Shown here one piece after another: positions 32,869 through 41,998 of a stretch of 64,000 nt of DNA. The DNA is from Pseudomonas sp. Root71 (GTDB lineage: Bacteria > Pseudomonadota > Gammaproteobacteria > Pseudomonadales > Pseudomonadaceae). The stretch covers positions 147,632 to 211,631 of the forward strand of contig NZ_LMHY01000005.1 of the NCBI RefSeq assembly GCF_001429045.1, written 5' to 3'. Below the pieces are notes generated by a model that saw only the letters and a list, made by a program, of their open reading frames with translations, was not told where the DNA came from and did no database searches. A program made the translations under genes and the position numbers. How positions within the stretch are numbered: the stretch's first letter is position 1; each line of letters begins with the position of its first letter.

Positions 32869-33521
32869 CGTCCTCCGTCACCATCGATTTCATTTCCGAT
32901 GTGGTGTGCCCCTGGTGCGCACTGGGGGCGACGGCGCTGGAGCAGGCGATCGAGAACGTGGCCGGGGAAGTCTCGGTCGAGCTGACCTACAAGCCATTTG
33001 AGTTGAACCCGGACATGCCGGCCGAAGGTGAGCAAGCGGTCGAGCACTTGATGCGCAAGTACGGGAGAACGGCCGACGACGTCGCCGCCGGCAAGGCCAT
33101 GCAGATCGCTCGCGGCGAGGCCATCGGCTTCAAGTTCGATCTGGAGAAGCGCACGCACTTCTACAACACCTTCGATGCGCACCGCTTGTTGCTGTGGGCG
33201 TTGCAGGAAGGCCGGCAGGTCGAGCTGAAGAAGGTGCTGCTACGGGCCTACTTCAGCGAAGGCCAGAACCCGAGCGATCACTCGACGCTGGTGCGCCTGG
33301 CGACTGAAGCGGGGCTGGATGCGGCAGGTGCGAGCGAGGTGCTGGCGTCCGACGCATTCGCCAGCGAAGTGCGTGAGCTTGAAATTTATTACCGCCAGCA
33401 CGGCATCAACTCGGTCCCGGCCATGGTGCTGAACGGTCGCCATCTGGTGTCCGGTTCGCAATCGGTCGAGTACTACGAACAGATGTTACGACAAGTGGCG
33501 AACGCCCCGGCCGAAGCCTGA
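32865..33521 (+). CDS. DsbA/FrnE-family oxidoreductase (CPWC)
   Basis: 218 aa. DFISDVVCPWCALGATALEQA (residues ~8-28) carries the CPWC active site, the hallmark of FrnE-like cytoplasmic DsbA proteins; the cis-Pro is in HGINSVPAMVLNGRHLVSGSQS. No signal peptide. Coupled to the tautomerase gene upstream; the SDR gene starts 44 bp downstream. Confidence 0.88.
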   Translation: MTSSVTIDFISDVVCPWCALGATALEQAIENVAGEVSVELTYKPFELNPDMPAEGEQAVEHLMRKYGRTADDVAAGKAMQIARGEAIGFKFDLEKRTHFYNTFDAHRLLLWALQEGRQVELKKVLLRAYFSEGQNPSDHSTLVRLATEAGLDAAGASEVLASDAFASEVRELEIYYRQHGINSVPAMVLNGRHLVSGSQSVEYYEQMLRQVANAPAEA

Positions 33522-33565
33522 TTACAGATTTTCTACCCCATTCTTTATTGTCAGAGGTCTTCATC

Positions 33566-34276
33566 ATGAGCATTTCGAAAAAAGTCATCGTCATCACCGG
33601 CGCATCCCAGGGGCTCGGCGACGGTATGGTCAAAGCCTTTCGCGAACTCGGTTACCGGATCGTCGCTACTTCGCGCTCGATCAAACCATCCACCGATCCG
33701 GACATTCACACCGTGGCCGGTGACATCGGCGAGCCGGAAACCGCCCAGCGTGTCATCCGTGAAGCGATGTCCCGTTTCGGTCGCATCGACACCCTGGTCA
33801 ACAACGCCGGGATCTTCATCGCCAAGCCGTTCACCGCGTACACCGCAGAAGACTACGCCAATGTGTTGTCGGTGAACCTCAATGGCTTCTTCTATATCAC
33901 CCAACTCGCCATCGCCGAGATGGAAAAGCAAGGCAGCGGCCACGTCGTCAATATCACCACCAGCCTGGTGGACCACGCCATCGACGGCGTGCCATCGGTA
34001 TTGGCATCGCTGACCAAGGGCGGCCTCAACGCAGCAACCAAATCCCTGGCCATCGAATACGCCAAGCGCGGGATCCGGGTGAACGCGGTCAGCCCGGGCA
34101 TCATCAAGACCCCGATGCACGGCGAAGAAACCCACGCAGCACTGGGCAATCTGCACCCGGTCGGTCACATGGGCGAGATCGATGATATTGCGCAAGCGGT
34201 CGTGTATCTGGACGGCGCCAAGTTCGTGACTGGCGAAATCCTGCACGTGGACGGTGGTCAGAGCGCGGGGCACTGA
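33566..34276 (+). CDS. Short-chain dehydrogenase/reductase lacking the usual catalytic Tyr
   Basis: 236 aa from ATG 33566 (MSISKKVIVITG), preceded by AGAGG. Rossmann motif TGASQGLGDG, NNAG (NNAGIFIAKP), and NVSPG-like AVSPGIIKTPMHG. Where classical SDRs have Y-x-x-x-K, this one has SVLASLTKGGLNA: Lys is kept but Tyr is Ala, and the catalytic Ser region reads NITTSLVDH. It may be a divergent subfamily using another base. Last gene of the tautomerase/DsbA cluster. Confidence 0.82.
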   Translation: MSISKKVIVITGASQGLGDGMVKAFRELGYRIVATSRSIKPSTDPDIHTVAGDIGEPETAQRVIREAMSRFGRIDTLVNNAGIFIAKPFTAYTAEDYANVLSVNLNGFFYITQLAIAEMEKQGSGHVVNITTSLVDHAIDGVPSVLASLTKGGLNAATKSLAIEYAKRGIRVNAVSPGIIKTPMHGEETHAALGNLHPVGHMGEIDDIAQAVVYLDGAKFVTGEILHVDGGQSAGH

Positions 34277-34299
34277 AAGCGCTTTTTCAAACCCCGGAT

Positions 34300-34384
34300 A
34301 CAACAAAGCCCTCGTATTTCTACGAGGGCTCTGTTTCGTATGGTGCGGCATCAGAAATCAACCCCGGGAACTATTGATTACAAG
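34300..34384. repeat. Left attachment-type direct repeat of the glycan island (diverged copy)
   Basis: 85 bp, matching 42200-42284 at 77 of 85 positions by hand count. It begins with a terminator hairpin (AAAGCCCTCGT / ACGAGGGCT) and on the minus strand continues into a sequence like the 3' half of a tRNA, ending GCCGCACCA. The T-arm is mutated here (GTTGATTTC in place of GTTCGATTC). Read as attL. Confidence 0.65.
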
Positions 34385-34396
34385 AGAATCAAGCCT

Positions 34397-34770
34397 TCAA
34401 TATGAGAGCGCCGCAGGGACGTGACGGGCCCTTCCCAGGAGTATTGGTGATCCTGGTTTGGTGCGTGGGTCTGGCTCTAGCAGCTTTGAGTGAACCGTTT
34501 TTGTAACAAGAGACATCAAAAATTGAGGTGTAACGAAAGAGGCCACGGCACCAAATGAGGATATGCCTTGTTGAACTGCCGTAACGATGGTCTTACCATA
34601 ATCAATATTGATTTTGTCATAAAAGCAGCCTGGCCCTTGTTTGTCAGATATGGGATAACATCCTCAATATATGGCTTGTCATCCGAGCGCCTGCCATCAA
34701 AGACTAATCGCCTCGAAAGGCTGTTGCTGCCTGCGCGCGCGTGGTTGGCAGCTTCGCCAACACCCGCTCA
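34397..34770 (-). pseudogene. 3' remnant of an unknown gene at the island edge
   Basis: Minus-strand reading gives SLSRRLVFDGRRSDDKPYIE.. DVIPYLTNKGQAAF, then after a frameshift (near 34625) YDKINIDYGKTIVTAVQQG.. ISSFGAVASFVTPQFLMSLVTK and on to a stop at 34397-34399. It reads as one protein broken by a frameshift and without its 5' end. One hydrophobic stretch is present. Family not recognised. It starts 13 bp from the attachment repeat, so it was probably truncated by island rearrangement. Confidence 0.5.
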
Positions 34771-34993
34771 CGACTGGAAAAGCACGATGAATCAATTAGC
34801 CATTCCCTGCGAGGAGCGCTTCACCGGACCGTACATCTAGATTATGATCGCGCTGCCGCCTGACCGTAATCCTCTATACTGCGGGCCTTTCCCCTGATCG
34901 CTACCCGATTCTACCTCGTTTGGCAGCAAATGCCGCGTTGGGCCTCCCGCACTGGCACCAATTATCACAAGCGTATTGCGAATAAAAGAAAAG

Positions 34994-36259
34994 ATGATCT
35001 TTATAAGAAATAATAAGCTTTTCTCCTGTTTATACTTGCTGGCAGTCATCATAACCATCGGCGTGGTGTACTCCCTGGGCTTCCGGGAAGCGACAAGCCA
35101 GATTGTGAACATGCCCGAGCGCCTGAGAAACTTCACGTTCCCCATCTGGGAGCAACACGCTTTTTCGCAGCACGGTTTCCTCGTCTTCTATTCGATGGAG
35201 GACTACGCAAAAAAGATCGCGTATTCCAACCACTCCACGGCTTATCTGTTCTACATGTACGCCCTCTATAAAGTGGAAATGTATGTGTCGGCATTGCCGA
35301 TGAGAGTGACAGGGGCTTTCCTGAACATCATTTCGCTGGCAGGCGTTACGTTCTTTTTTCTGTCCCGTCTGGTGGAAAAACGCCTGGCATTCGGTCAGGG
35401 ACTGCTGATTCTATTATCGGTCGTATTCATGGTGTCGATGCCGGGATTCTGGATTTCTTCGGCCAGATTCAACGTCGACAATACGTTCCCATTGATCTTT
35501 GCGTTCCAGGCGCTGGCTGCGTTCTTGATCTGGAAAAATCAGGAACGGTCCGCAGCGGTCATGACAGTGATCGTGTTGTTTGCCGTATTTTCTCCGATCT
35601 CGGCAGCGTTGCTGGGCCTCGCCTTGCTGGTTTGGGCATGCCGTAGCGACGGTCTCGACAGACGGATGTGTCGTCTGGCATTGGTGGCCCTCGTTGCGGC
35701 CGTTGCCTTCTATCTGCCGTCCCCACTGATATCGAAGGCACTGGGTTTCACCTCGTCCAACAGCGGCTGGCTGTTTCGCGCTGGCCTGGATGGCGACACC
35801 ACTTATTTCACCAACATCCTGAAGTCGGTACTTGTTCCGCAGTTCCCGCGGCCATTTGCGACCATTGCCGTGCCAATCCTGTTCCTGGTAGCCCAGTTGG
35901 TCTGTTTACGCATGATCAAACGGCGTGAGCCTGCCGGCGTTGCGGCACCGGCGGGGACCTCCCCGTTGGCCGGCATCGGCATGTTCTACTTCCTGCTTTT
36001 TTCGCAATACGTGATTACCGGCCTGCTGTGGCCGCAGGCCGTTGCCATTCATCCGTACCTGTATGACTACCTGCTGATGGCACCGGTTTTCGTCGCGATC
36101 GTTCTGAATTTTGCGTTCAAACCTTCACCGGTTGCGTTGCGTTTCTGGGCGCTGGCGCTGTTGTTCTGCATTTCCTTCCATCTCCAGCAGGTCGCGCAGG
36201 CAAAATGCCAGGGGTGTTACTTCCCGGGCGCCTGGGACGCGAGCGTCAAGCAGCCATGA
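34994..36259 (+). CDS. Polytopic membrane protein, candidate GtrC-like glycan transferase
   Basis: 421 aa from ATG 34994. About ten hydrophobic segments (e.g. LFSCLYLLAVIITIGVVYSL, VTGAFLNIISLAGVTFFFL, LLILLSVVFMVSM, AALLGLALLVWA, IGMFYFLLFSQYVITGLL). The first periplasmic loop holds several charged and aromatic residues (FPIWEQHAFSQHGFLVFYSMEDY), as in GT-C glycosyltransferases. Together with the GtrB-type transferase and GtrA-like flippase downstream it fits the strain-specific third component of Gtr systems. Its stop overlaps the next start (ATGA). No direct family match recognised. Confidence 0.6.
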   Translation: MIFIRNNKLFSCLYLLAVIITIGVVYSLGFREATSQIVNMPERLRNFTFPIWEQHAFSQHGFLVFYSMEDYAKKIAYSNHSTAYLFYMYALYKVEMYVSALPMRVTGAFLNIISLAGVTFFFLSRLVEKRLAFGQGLLILLSVVFMVSMPGFWISSARFNVDNTFPLIFAFQALAAFLIWKNQERSAAVMTVIVLFAVFSPISAALLGLALLVWACRSDGLDRRMCRLALVALVAAVAFYLPSPLISKALGFTSSNSGWLFRAGLDGDTTYFTNILKSVLVPQFPRPFATIAVPILFLVAQLVCLRMIKRREPAGVAAPAGTSPLAGIGMFYFLLFSQYVITGLLWPQAVAIHPYLYDYLLMAPVFVAIVLNFAFKPSPVALRFWALALLFCISFHLQQVAQAKCQGCYFPGAWDASVKQP

Positions 36260-36948
36260 AGACCGTCGCCATTCTTCAGTCGAACTACATACCCTGGAAG
36301 GGCTATTTCGACATGATCGCTGCGGTCGATGAGTTCATCCTCTACGACGACATGCAGTTCACCAAGAACGACTGGCGCAATCGCAACCAGATCAAGACGC
36401 CGCAAGGCGTCCAGTGGCTCAGCGTGCCTGTCGGGCAAGGCATCAGTCGCCGCATTCGCGATGTCGAACTGGCCCCTGCCTGGCAGGTCAAGCACTGGAA
36501 AACGCTGCAGAGCAACTATCGGCGAGCGCCTTTCTTCGATGAGGTCGCCCAGTGGCTCGAGCCGCTCTATCTGGCGGAGACCCATACGGGCCTGTCGTCG
36601 ATGAACCGCAAGTTCATGGAAGCGATTTGCCGATACATCGGTATTGAAACCCGCATTACCAATTGCTGGGACTATGTGTCTGCCGGCGACAAAACCCGGA
36701 CTGCCCGCCTGGTGGACCTTTGTCAGCAGGCCGGTGCGACGCACTACCTGTCGGGGCCGGCGGCAATGGATTACATCGAGGCACCGCTGTTCGACGACGC
36801 CGGCATTGCGCTGCAATGGTTCGATTACGCCGGCTTCCCCGAGTATCCGCAACTCTGGGGGGAATTCACCCACGGTGTCACCGTCCTGGATCTGCTGTTC
36901 AATTGCGGCAAGGACGCGCGCCGTTACATGAGGCATGTCAAAGCATGA
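36256..36948 (+). CDS. WbqC-family protein of glycan biosynthesis
   Basis: 230 aa from ATG 36256. The family opening is clear: MKTVAILQSNYIPWKGYFDM, then DEFILYDDMQFTKNDWRNRNQIKTPQG and PVGQG. WbqC-like proteins occur in O-antigen and flagellin-glycan clusters and are thought to act as acyl- or amino-acid-transferring enzymes; the reaction is not settled. It overlaps both neighbours by 4 bases. Confidence 0.85.
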   Translation: MKTVAILQSNYIPWKGYFDMIAAVDEFILYDDMQFTKNDWRNRNQIKTPQGVQWLSVPVGQGISRRIRDVELAPAWQVKHWKTLQSNYRRAPFFDEVAQWLEPLYLAETHTGLSSMNRKFMEAICRYIGIETRITNCWDYVSAGDKTRTARLVDLCQQAGATHYLSGPAAMDYIEAPLFDDAGIALQWFDYAGFPEYPQLWGEFTHGVTVLDLLFNCGKDARRYMRHVKA

Positions 36949-37886
36949 AGCTTTCCATCGTCGCCACGCTTTACCGCTCGGCCAAGTTCGTCGAGGAGTT
37001 CCATCGCCGTGCAAGCCAGGCCGCACAACAACTGGTCGGAGACGATTACGAGATCGTACTGGTCAACGACGGCTCGCCCGATTCAAGCCTGGAACTGGCC
37101 GTCCAGTTGAGCGAAGCCGATCACCACGTGGTGGTCGTCGATCTCTCGCGCAACTTCGGCCACCACAAGGCCATGATGACGGGCCTGCGACATGCCCGCG
37201 GTGAACGTGTCTTCCTGCTCGATAGCGACCTGGAGGAAGATCCGGCATGGTTGCTCTCGTTCAGCGAGCAGATGGAGCGCGAAAAGGCCGATGTGGTCTA
37301 CGGTGTCCAGCAGCAGCGAAAAGGCAAGCACTTCGAGCGCTGGACCGGGCAGGTGTTCTACAAACTCTTCCGTTTCTTCAGCGGGCTGGATATGCCCGAC
37401 AATATCGTCGTCGCCAGGCTGATGTCGCGCCGCTATGTGGACGCGCTGATTCAGCACGACGAACGCGAGTTGTTCATGGCCGGCCTGTGGGTCATAACCG
37501 GCTTCGATCAGCGTGCGCAGACCATCGACAAGCGCAGTCGTGACGAGACGACCTACACGCTGGGCAAGAAAGTGGCGCAACTGGTCAATTCGATTACTGC
37601 CTTCAGCAGTGCACCGCTGGTGGGAATCTTCGGCGTGGGCTGCGCGATCTTCCTGCTGTCGGCCGCCTACACGAGCTTTCTCGTCGTCAACTGGCTGCTC
37701 CTGGCGAGCCCACCCAGCGGCTATACGTCGCTGATGGCTTCGATCTGGCTGCTCGGCGGCCTGATCATCGCATTCGTCGGCGTGGTCGGGATTTATCTCG
37801 CCAAGATCTATTCCGAAGTCAAGCAGAGACCCTACACTATCGTCCGGCACGTCTACCGTCAGGCTGAGACGCGGAGCATCGAATGA
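36945..37886 (+). CDS. GT2 polyprenyl-phosphate glycosyltransferase (GtrB/DPM1-like)
   Basis: 313 aa from ATG 36945. GT-A fold with NDGSPD (41-46), LSRNFGHHKAMMTGL, and LLDSDLEEDP (91-100, the DxD metal site). Two C-terminal transmembrane helices (about 225-250 and 265-290: SSAPLVGIFGVGCAIFLLSA; LMASIWLLGGLIIAFVGVVG). This layout is that of GtrB, which loads a sugar onto undecaprenyl phosphate on the cytoplasmic face. 4-base overlaps with both neighbours. Confidence 0.88.
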   Translation: MKLSIVATLYRSAKFVEEFHRRASQAAQQLVGDDYEIVLVNDGSPDSSLELAVQLSEADHHVVVVDLSRNFGHHKAMMTGLRHARGERVFLLDSDLEEDPAWLLSFSEQMEREKADVVYGVQQQRKGKHFERWTGQVFYKLFRFFSGLDMPDNIVVARLMSRRYVDALIQHDERELFMAGLWVITGFDQRAQTIDKRSRDETTYTLGKKVAQLVNSITAFSSAPLVGIFGVGCAIFLLSAAYTSFLVVNWLLLASPPSGYTSLMASIWLLGGLIIAFVGVVGIYLAKIYSEVKQRPYTIVRHVYRQAETRSIE

Positions 37887-38545
37887 AAAAACTCATTATT
37901 TTTGGTCTCACCGACGCCGCCGAGCTCGCACTCTATTATTTTTCCACCGACTCCGCCTATCAGGTCGAGGCGTTTGCCGTCGATCCCGACTATATGCCGG
38001 CCGACAAGAGCTTCAAGGGATTTCCGGTGGTGGCATTCGATGAAGTCACCCGGATCTACCCGCCAGACCGGTATGTCTTTTTCGTCGCGCTCGGCTATTC
38101 CAAGCTCAACCAGATCCGCAAGGAAAAATATCTGGCAGTCAAGGCGCTGGGCTACGAAATGGTCAGCTACATCAGTTCGCGAGCCACGGTGCTGACAGAG
38201 GACATCGGCGAGAACTGCTTCATCCTCGAAGACAATACCGTTCAGCCCTTCGTGAGCATCGGCAACAACGTGACCCTGTGGAGCGGCAATCATGTCGGAC
38301 ATCATTCGCGTATCGAGGACCACTGTTTCCTGGCCTCGCACATCGTCGTATCCGGCCGTGTGACGATCGGGGAAAGCTGTTTTCTCGGCGTCAACGCGAC
38401 CCTTCGCGATCACGTCACCATCGGCGAAAAATGCATCATCGGCGCCGGCGCCCTGATTCTTGGAGATGCCGCTGCCGAAGGCGTGTACGTTGGACAAGCC
38501 ACTGAACGGTCGCGCGTGCCGAGTACCCGCGTCAGGAACATCTGA
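37883..38545 (+). CDS. Sugar O/N-acyltransferase, PglD/NeuD-like, left-handed beta-helix
   Basis: 220 aa. N-terminal Rossmann-like half (MKKLIIFGLTDAAELALYYF) and hexapeptide repeats from about residue 100 (VLTEDIGENCFILEDNTVQP.., VTLWSGNHVGHHSRIEDHCFLAS, VTIGESCFLGVNATLRDHVTIGEKCIIGAG). HHSRIEDH carries the candidate catalytic His. PglD-type enzymes N-acetylate UDP- or dTDP-4-amino sugars. With the WecE-type aminotransferase in the cluster, it would acylate the 4-amino group it makes. Confidence 0.8.
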   Translation: MKKLIIFGLTDAAELALYYFSTDSAYQVEAFAVDPDYMPADKSFKGFPVVAFDEVTRIYPPDRYVFFVALGYSKLNQIRKEKYLAVKALGYEMVSYISSRATVLTEDIGENCFILEDNTVQPFVSIGNNVTLWSGNHVGHHSRIEDHCFLASHIVVSGRVTIGESCFLGVNATLRDHVTIGEKCIIGAGALILGDAAAEGVYVGQATERSRVPSTRVRNI

Positions 38546-38575
38546 AGAACCTCATAATTGGCGTGAAGAAATCCC

Positions 38576-39496
38576 ATGTGGAAAAAACTAGGAAAGATAT
38601 TCTGCGCAGAAGGGCAGAGCGATTGGTTGTATTCACACGCGATGATTCCCATTGCCGAGCAGGTGAACGGCGACCTGTATCGCATCTATTTCTCATCGCG
38701 TGACAAGGCTAATCGCGGACACGGCGGCTTCCTCGAGATCGACATGCGGGACCCGACCAAGGTCTTGCGCGTCCATCCGGATCCGGTCCTCGAACCGGGC
38801 GACCTCGGATGTTTCGACGACAGTGGCGCCTTGCCCAATTCGATCGTCAACGTCGGTGGCCGCAAGCTGCTGTACTACACCGGGATCAACCTGGGCGTAA
38901 CGGTGAAGATCCGCAATTCCATCGGCCTGGCCGAATGGAACGAGGCCACCCAGCGCTTCGAGAGGCTGTTCCGCGGCCCCGTCATCGACCGCACCCGCGA
39001 TCTTCCTCACTTCGTCGCCACCCCCGAGGTGCAGTTCGAGGCCGGACGCTTCAGGGCCTGGTTCACCTCCTGTGTGCGATGGGAGCAAGGCCCTTCGGAA
39101 GCGAAGCACTTCTATCATCTCGAATATGCCGAGTCCGCCGACGGCATCGAGTGGGAGCGCAACGGCACGGTTGCCATCGAGTTCCGTGACGAACACGAGT
39201 ACGCCCTGGGTGTGCCGCGCGTGATCAAGGATGCGGACATGTACCGGATGTGGTTCTGCTCCCGGGCCACGAAGGACTGCCCCACCTACCGGATCCGCTA
39301 CGCGACCTCGTTGGATGGCGTGCAATGGACGCGACACGATGAGCAGGTGGGAATCGACGTATCGGAGTCGGGTTGGGATTCGGAGATGATCTGTTACCCG
39401 TTCGTCTTCGATCATGACGGTCGACGCTACATGCTTTATAACGGCAACGGCTATGGCAAGACGGGTTTCGGGATTGCCGTCTGGGGAGACGAGTGA
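38576..39496 (+). CDS. Five-bladed-propeller glycosidase-like protein
   Basis: 306 aa. It resembles the GH43/GH32/DUF377-type propeller: WLYSHAMIPIAEQVNGDLYRIYFSSRD, LGCFDDSGALPNSIVNVGGRKLLYYTGI, SADGIEWERNG and YRIRYATSLDGVQWTRHDEQVGID are blade repeats with the x-S-x-D-G-x-x-W motif. No signal peptide, so if enzymatic it acts in the cytoplasm, where a phosphorylase or transferase-like role on activated sugars is more likely than hydrolysis. The catalytic residues cannot be assigned. Confidence 0.75.
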   Translation: MWKKLGKIFCAEGQSDWLYSHAMIPIAEQVNGDLYRIYFSSRDKANRGHGGFLEIDMRDPTKVLRVHPDPVLEPGDLGCFDDSGALPNSIVNVGGRKLLYYTGINLGVTVKIRNSIGLAEWNEATQRFERLFRGPVIDRTRDLPHFVATPEVQFEAGRFRAWFTSCVRWEQGPSEAKHFYHLEYAESADGIEWERNGTVAIEFRDEHEYALGVPRVIKDADMYRMWFCSRATKDCPTYRIRYATSLDGVQWTRHDEQVGIDVSESGWDSEMICYPFVFDHDGRRYMLYNGNGYGKTGFGIAVWGDE

Positions 39497-39912
39497 TTCC
39501 AATGCAGCACTGGCTGCCCGTGATCAGGCCCATGCTCCGTTACGCAGTCGTCGGCGTCGCCTGCAATGCCATAGGTTATGCGGCCTACCTGGCATTGACG
39601 TGGCTGGGCATCCCATTCAAGCTGGCCATGAGCTTGCTGTACGTGATTGGCATCTGCATCAGCTTCCTGGGCAACCGCAACTGGGCGTTCGAGCATCGCG
39701 GCAACGTCGTAGGGACGGCATGGCGCTTTGGTCTGGCGCACGCAGCCGGCTATCTGCTCAACCTGGCCTTGCTGACGGTGTTCGTCGACAAGCTGGGATA
39801 TCCTCATCAGTGGGTCCAGGCCGCTGCCATTTTCGTTGTAGGAGGTTTCTTGTTCGTCGCCTTCAAGCTATTCGTCTTTCGTCATGACCAACCGAATGGG
39901 AACCAGGCGTGA
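39493..39912 (+). CDS. GtrA-family flippase-like membrane protein
   Basis: 139 aa from GTG 39493 (GTGA overlap with the previous stop); ATG 39502 is also possible. Four transmembrane helices: LRYAVVGVACNAIGYAAYLAL, LAMSLLYVIGICISFLGNRNWAF, FGLAHAAGYLLNLALLTVF, WVQAAAIFVVGGFLFVAFKLFVF. The FLGNRNWAF and F-K-x-x-V-F blocks define GtrA, thought to flip undecaprenyl-phosphate-linked sugar to the periplasm. Confidence 0.88.
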   Translation: MIPMQHWLPVIRPMLRYAVVGVACNAIGYAAYLALTWLGIPFKLAMSLLYVIGICISFLGNRNWAFEHRGNVVGTAWRFGLAHAAGYLLNLALLTVFVDKLGYPHQWVQAAAIFVVGGFLFVAFKLFVFRHDQPNGNQA

Positions 39913-40784
39913 AGATCTGTTCTGAATGCGAGACGCCGTACGCCTCGGAGCAATGGACATGCGTCCAGTGTGGACATCAGGTGGCTCGAAAGAACGGTTT
40001 TGCCGCGTTTGCGCCAGAGCTCGAGGACAAGCAAGAGGGCTTCAAGGCCGACTTCTATGAGACCTACGCGCATCTTGAAAGCGGCCATTTCTGGTTCCGG
40101 GCGCGTGGCAGGTTGATTACATGGGCGCTGGCGAAATATGCGCCGCACATGCGTTCATTCCTGGAAATCGGGTGCGGTACCGGCTTCGTTTTGAGTCGGG
40201 TCGCCGCGGCGTTTCCGCAGGCCAGGTTGCTTGGCAGCGAGATGTTCTCGACCGGGCTGAAGTTTGCCTCCTCGCGCTTGCCCGGTGCGGAGTTCGTGCA
40301 GATGGATGCGCGCGATATCCCTTACATCGACGAGTTCGAAGCGATTGGCGCGTTCGATGTCCTCGAGCACATCGAGGCGGATACCGTGGTGCTCCAGCAG
40401 ATGCACCGTGCCCTGAAACCCGGGGGACTCATGCTGTTGACCGTGCCCCAGCATCAGTGGCTGTGGAGCCAGGTGGATGAATATTCCTGCCACGTGCGGC
40501 GCTACGATGCCGCCGACCTGCATCGCAAGGTGGAAGAGGCGGGGTTTTCCGTCGTGCGCAGCACATCGTTCGTCTCGTTACTGCTGCCGGCGATGATGAT
40601 TTCACGCGGCGCCAAGAAGCAACAGCGGGGCGATACGAGCGAGACCGCCGAATTAGCGGTGCCCAAGGCGCTCAATGTACTGTTTGGTTTCGTGATGTGG
40701 CTGGAGTGTTTGCTCATCAAGGTGGGAGTGAGTTTTCCGCTCGGTGCTTCCAGGCTGCTTGTCGTCCGGAAAAAGAGTGGATGA
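39909..40784 (+). CDS. SAM-dependent methyltransferase with N-terminal zinc ribbon
   Basis: 291 aa from GTG 39909 (overlap of 4 bases with gtrA-like stop). A CSECETPYASEQWTCVQC zinc ribbon (CxxC..CxxC, residues 4-21), then class I methyltransferase motif I FLEIGCGTGF (~79-88), motif II region MDARDIPYID, and LEHIEADTVVLQQMHRALKPGGLMLLTVPQ. It probably methylates a sugar or its nucleotide precursor. C-terminal hydrophobic stretch (LNVLFGFVMWLECLLIKVGVSF) may attach it to the membrane. Confidence 0.85.
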   Translation: MKICSECETPYASEQWTCVQCGHQVARKNGFAAFAPELEDKQEGFKADFYETYAHLESGHFWFRARGRLITWALAKYAPHMRSFLEIGCGTGFVLSRVAAAFPQARLLGSEMFSTGLKFASSRLPGAEFVQMDARDIPYIDEFEAIGAFDVLEHIEADTVVLQQMHRALKPGGLMLLTVPQHQWLWSQVDEYSCHVRRYDAADLHRKVEEAGFSVVRSTSFVSLLLPAMMISRGAKKQQRGDTSETAELAVPKALNVLFGFVMWLECLLIKVGVSFPLGASRLLVVRKKSG

Positions 40785-40852
40785 TGCCCCCCACTTTGCA
40801 TAACGACGTGAGTCTAGTTCGACCCGATTAAAATTTGCGTGCGAAGGCTCAA

Positions 40853-41998
40853 ATGATGGAAGACAAAACGATCCAGTTCAATCGCCCCTACATGACGGGG
40901 AAAGAGCTTTATTACATCGCTGAAGCCAAGTTCGGCAATATCCTCGCCGGCGATGGCCCGTTCACCAAGCGGTGCCATGACTGGATGACCGAACGCACCG
41001 GTTCGAGCAAGGTCTTGCTGACCCACTCATGCACGGCAGCGCTGGAAATGTCCGCGTTGTTGTTGGACATCCAGCCGGGCGACGAGGTCATCATGCCCTC
41101 GTACACGTTCGTTTCCACGGCCAATGCCTTCGTTTTGCGCGGCGGCGTTCCCGTGTTCGTCGATATCCGGCCGGATACCCTGAACCTGGATGAGACGCTG
41201 ATCGAGGCGGCCATCACGCCGCGCACCAAGGCAATCGTGCCGGTTCATTATGCGGGCGTGAGTTGCGAGATGGATACGATCATGGCGATCGCCCGGCGTC
41301 ACAACCTGAAGGTGGTCGAGGATGCGGCGCAGGGGGTCATGGCCGCTTACAAGGGCCGGGCTCTGGGCAGTATCGGGGACTTCGGCGCCTTCAGCTTCCA
41401 TGAGACCAAGAACGTCATTTCGGGCGAGGGCGGCGCATTGCTCGTCAATGATCCTGCGTATGTGTTGCGCGCAGAAATCATCCGCGAAAAAGGCACTGAC
41501 CGTAGCCGTTTCTTCCGCGGCGAGGTCGACAAATACACTTGGCAGGAAGTCGGGTCGTCATTCCTTCCAGGGGACGTGACTGCCGCGTTTCTCTGGGCGC
41601 AGTTGGAAGAGGCCGAACACATCACGCAGGCGCGGCTTGCCATCTGGCAGCGGTATCACGAATTGCTGGCCCCACTGGAAACCAGCGGGGCACTGCGCCG
41701 CCCTATCGTGCCGGCCGACTGCCAGCACAACGCGCACATGTACTACGTGCTGCTGCCGGCAGACGTACCGCGACAACCGGTGCTCGATGGCCTCAAGCGA
41801 GAGGGAATCAATTCGGTCTTCCATTACGTGCCCCTGCACTCCTCGCCAGCTGGCCAGCGTTACGGCCGTGTCCATGGCACCATGGACAACACGGTGAGCC
41901 TCTCGGAACGCTTGCTGCGACTGCCGCTGTGGGTAGGTATGTCGGTCGAGCAGCAGGAACGTGTGGTGGAAGTCTTGCGGGACGAACTGTGTCGCTGA
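40853..41998 (+). CDS. wecE: dTDP-4-amino-4,6-dideoxygalactose transaminase (WecE/RffA type)
   Basis: 381 aa from ATG 40853. DegT/DnrJ/EryC1/StrS aminotransferase: MPSYTFVSTANAFVLRGGVPVFVDI, EDAAQGVMAAYKGRALGSIGDFGAFSFHETKN with PLP lysine K186, SGEGGALL, and YHELLAPLE. It transfers an amino group from glutamate to the 4-keto group of dTDP-4-keto-6-deoxyglucose. The start is 68 bp after the methyltransferase stop. rfbC at 23.6 kb uses the same dTDP-keto sugar, but no rmlA/rmlB are present in the window. Confidence 0.88.
   Translation: MMEDKTIQFNRPYMTGKELYYIAEAKFGNILAGDGPFTKRCHDWMTERTGSSKVLLTHSCTAALEMSALLLDIQPGDEVIMPSYTFVSTANAFVLRGGVPVFVDIRPDTLNLDETLIEAAITPRTKAIVPVHYAGVSCEMDTIMAIARRHNLKVVEDAAQGVMAAYKGRALGSIGDFGAFSFHETKNVISGEGGALLVNDPAYVLRAEIIREKGTDRSRFFRGEVDKYTWQEVGSSFLPGDVTAAFLWAQLEEAEHITQARLAIWQRYHELLAPLETSGALRRPIVPADCQHNAHMYYVLLPADVPRQPVLDGLKREGINSVFHYVPLHSSPAGQRYGRVHGTMDNTVSLSERLLRLPLWVGMSVEQQERVVEVLRDELCR

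Noticed and set aside
34568..34840. 90-codon plus-strand frame after the left attachment repeat
   Set aside because: The minus-strand remnant in the same place reads far more like protein; the plus frame is its shadow.
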